Source: Candidatus Coatesiibacteriota bacterium
Lineage (GTDB): Bacteria > B130-G9
DNA length: 7,990 nucleotides
NCBI GenBank assembly: GCA_016929465.1
Contig: JAFGIT010000079.1
Coordinates: 1 to 7,990 of the forward strand
Direction: 5' to 3'
This document shows, piece after piece, positions 6,441 to 7,990 of the stretch (within the stretch, counting starts at the first letter, position 1; each line of letters begins with the position of its first letter). The position numbers and the translations under genes were made by a program. The notes under the pieces are model-generated. The model saw only the letters and a program-made list of their open reading frames with translations. It did no database searches and was not told the origin of the DNA.

Positions 6441-7226
6441 ATGATTAGAACACTTTGGACGTCTGCAACGGGTATGCAGGCTCAGCAACTTACGATTGAT
6501 ACGATTGCCAATAACCTCGCCAATGTCAATACGGGTGGTTTCAAGAAGTCGAGAGCGGAGTTTCAAGATCTCATGTACGAGACACTCCGCTCCCCCGGCG
6601 CTCCTATCGGTGGCTCGATCGTTCCGAGCGGCATCCAGATCGGTCATGGCGTAAGACCGGTTTCGACGCAACGGGAGTTCAGCACTGGTAGCCTCAAGAA
6701 CACCAATTCGCCGCTGGACATAGCGATAGAGGGTAACGGATTCTTCCAGGTAGTCTTGCCCAGCGGCGATATGGCTTACACGAGGGCCGGCTCGTTCCAT
6801 CTGGACAGCTCCGGCTCGATGGTGACTTCCGATGGCTACAGGATATCCCCGGACATCGTAATACCGAATGACGCGACCTCGATCTCCATCGAATCGGACG
6901 GGACGGTCTCGGTTCTTCAGCCGGGGCAGACCTCATCGACAGAGGTTGGGACGATCGAGCTTGCTCTGTTCTCCAATCCTGGAGGCCTGAGAGCTCTCGG
7001 TAGGAACCTCTTCCAGGAGACGGATTCATCGGGTGTCCCAACAACGGGGACTCCTGGCCAGGAGGGAAGAGGCGAGGTGGCACAGGGCTTCCTGGAGCTG
7101 TCGAACGTCTCGGTCGTGGACGAAATGGTCCAGATGATCATGACCCAGAGGGCATACGAGCTCAATGCGAAGTCAATTCAGTCCGCAGACCAGATGATGA
7201 GCCAAGCGAACAACCTAAAGAGATAA
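6441..7226 (+). CDS. flgG: Flagellar basal-body distal rod protein FlgG
   Basis: This is a 261-residue protein, the usual FlgG length. The N-terminal rod helix '[16 protein letters not shown]' is followed by '[13 protein letters not shown]' (24-36). Then comes the FlgG-specific segment '[13 protein letters not shown]' (46-58), which corresponds to the Salmonella 'YQTIRQPGA' stretch that keeps the rod straight. The central domain carries '[13 protein letters not shown]' (92-104) and 'YTRAGSFH' (113-120). The C-terminal helix is '[20 protein letters not shown]' (214-233), then '[13 protein letters not shown]'. FlgG builds the distal rod that crosses the periplasm through the P and L rings. It follows flgF and precedes flgA, a standard order. 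Nothing is truncated or missing. Confidence 0.97.
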   Translation: MIRTLWTSATGMQAQQLTIDTIANNLANVNTGGFKKSRAEFQDLMYETLRSPGAPIGGSIVPSGIQIGHGVRPVSTQREFSTGSLKNTNSPLDIAIEGNGFFQVVLPSGDMAYTRAGSFHLDSSGSMVTSDGYRISPDIVIPNDATSISIESDGTVSVLQPGQTSSTEVGTIELALFSNPGGLRALGRNLFQETDSSGVPTTGTPGQEGRGEVAQGFLELSNVSVVDEMVQMIMTQRAYELNAKSIQSADQMMSQANNLKR

Positions 7227-7230
7227 AGAT

Positions 7231-7235
7231 AGGTG
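7231..7235 (+). promoter_or_regulatory. Ribosome binding site that decides the flgA start
   Basis: AGGTG lies 8 bases before the ATG at 7244. The alternative GTG at 7235 overlaps this motif and would have no usable spacing, so the ATG is preferred. The motif falls 5 bases after the flgG stop. Confidence 0.55.
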
Positions 7236-7243
7236 TGGATGAG

Positions 7244-7969
7244 ATGTCTATTCATGAAATAACAGGCTGCTATCTGATAATAATACTACTGTCGCTTCTG
7301 ATTGTCGGTATCGTCGATGCCGCTACCATATCTGAAGGGCGGGTCGAGGCCCTCGTTCGGGAGGAGATCCTGAGCAGAACCGGTATCGACCATCGGGATA
7401 TCAATATCGATTTTATCCGCGTCCCTGAGATCAGCGTGCCGGGCAACAAATGCCAATTGAAGATTGAGCAACAGAACGCGCCGCGAGAGCTGGGGAGATT
7501 GTCGTTCGCCATAACCGCTATTGGTGAGGACCAGCAACGGAAATACTGGGTAACGGCAGATGTCTCCGCTCGCGTCATGGTCGTATGCGCAAACCAGGCC
7601 CTGAAGGCTCGTTCTGTTGTCGGGCCCGGCGACGTTGTTCTCAAGGAGCGCGAGATCGGCAGGAACGCCTCCAATGACCTCGTGACAGATGTCGATCTGG
7701 TGGTCGGAAAGATTCTCAAAAGGGGCGTCACCAAGGGCCGAATGATCACAAGCGACATACTAGTTGAGCCGTTCGCTGTCAAAAGACGGTCGGTTGTGCG
7801 ACTGGTCGCTCAGATCAAATCGCTCCGGGTGGTTACCCTCGGCGAAGCACTCAAGGATGGCCGTATTGGCGATGTCATACCGGTTAAGAATACGACCTCA
7901 AAGAGGACGGTGTATGGGACTGTCCAGGAAGACGGCACTGTCCTGGTCCTCCTGGGCGGCATCCGATAA
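7244..7969 (+). CDS. flgA: Flagellar basal-body P-ring formation chaperone FlgA
   Basis: This is a 241-residue exported protein. A hydrophobic N-terminal segment at about 10-24 ('YLIIILLSLLIVGIV') ends in V-D-A before 'ATISEGRV', giving a likely Sec signal peptide cut near residue 27. Residues about 28-110 are the N-terminal FlgA region. About 113-173 is an SAF domain ('VCANQALKARSVVGPGDVVL', then 'GRMITSDIL'). About 176-241 is the typical C-terminal beta domain ('GEALKDGRIGDVIPVKN', then 'GTVQEDGTVLVL'). FlgA acts in the periplasm, where it helps FlgI assemble into the P ring. The flgG-to-flgA gap is 17 bases. I prefer the ATG at 7244; a GTG at 7235 would add three residues. The stop at 7969 is in the window, so the gene is complete. 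Confidence 0.92.
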   Translation: MSIHEITGCYLIIILLSLLIVGIVDAATISEGRVEALVREEILSRTGIDHRDINIDFIRVPEISVPGNKCQLKIEQQNAPRELGRLSFAITAIGEDQQRKYWVTADVSARVMVVCANQALKARSVVGPGDVVLKEREIGRNASNDLVTDVDLVVGKILKRGVTKGRMITSDILVEPFAVKRRSVVRLVAQIKSLRVVTLGEALKDGRIGDVIPVKNTTSKRTVYGTVQEDGTVLVLLGGIR

Positions 7970-7990
7970 ACGCATTTGACAAGGAAAGTG
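7970..7990 (+). other. Start of the next intergenic gap, with a possible ribosome binding site
   Basis: AAGGA at 7981-7985 lies 11 bases past the flgA stop. It may be the ribosome binding site of the next gene, whose start would be at or just past the right edge. A GTG at 7988 is only 2 bases from it, too close for a good start. flgH is the usual neighbour of flgA in this arrangement, but nothing in the window shows it. Confidence 0.3.

Noticed and set aside
6126-6800. 224-codon - strand open frame across flgF and flgG
   Set aside because: It is antisense to two unambiguous rod genes, and its composition is that of a shadow frame.

Overview
The window reads as a chromosomal segment of a motile, diderm (Gram-negative type) bacterium with roughly 50-57% G+C. 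It holds two divergent gene blocks. The right block (about 5640-7990, + strand) is a flagellar rod cluster in the order flgF, flgG, flgA. FlgA is a periplasmic factor for P-ring assembly, so its presence argues for an outer membrane. The window has no rRNA, tRNA or housekeeping marker from which to assign a phylum. The gene order and the σ54-type promoter would fit deltaproteobacteria-like or other deep diderm lineages, but that is a guess.

The left block (about 5254 down to 1, - strand) holds five genes in one direction. In transcription order they are a DUF1015-family protein (445 aa), a 79-aa very hydrophobic membrane protein, a FapA/DUF342-type beta-helix protein without the usual N-terminal domain, a PilZ-domain protein, and a large tetratricopeptide-repeat (TPR) protein that runs off the left edge. 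The gaps are 42, 11, 1 and 143 bases. The first four genes are therefore probably co-transcribed, and the TPR gene may be a read-through or separately controlled fifth member. The TPR gene starts at TTG and is open from 2024 to the left edge (at least 674 codons). It has about 14 TPRs, a roughly 60-100-residue interruption, then more TPRs.

The 385-base divergent intergenic region (5255-5639) has a well-formed -24/-12 (σ54, RpoN) promoter at 5572-5588 pointing at flgF. This predicts that the rod genes are a σ54-controlled middle class needing an enhancer-binding activator. The gap between the PilZ and TPR genes has a perfect 14-bp palindrome inside a longer 25-base imperfect dyad (2101-2125), plus a second small hairpin.

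Working model: the right block makes the distal rod (FlgF, FlgG) and the chaperone for the P ring (FlgA), with flgH/flgI probably just past the right edge. The left block is an accessory set: a possible c-di-GMP-responsive PilZ protein, coupled by a 1-base gap to a FapA-like protein, with a small membrane protein and a large TPR scaffold. A link to motility or surface assembly is inferred from FapA/PilZ family knowledge and from adjacency; it is not shown by the sequence. I see no CRISPR array, insertion sequence, integrase, toxin-antitoxin pair or other obvious mobile or defence system.
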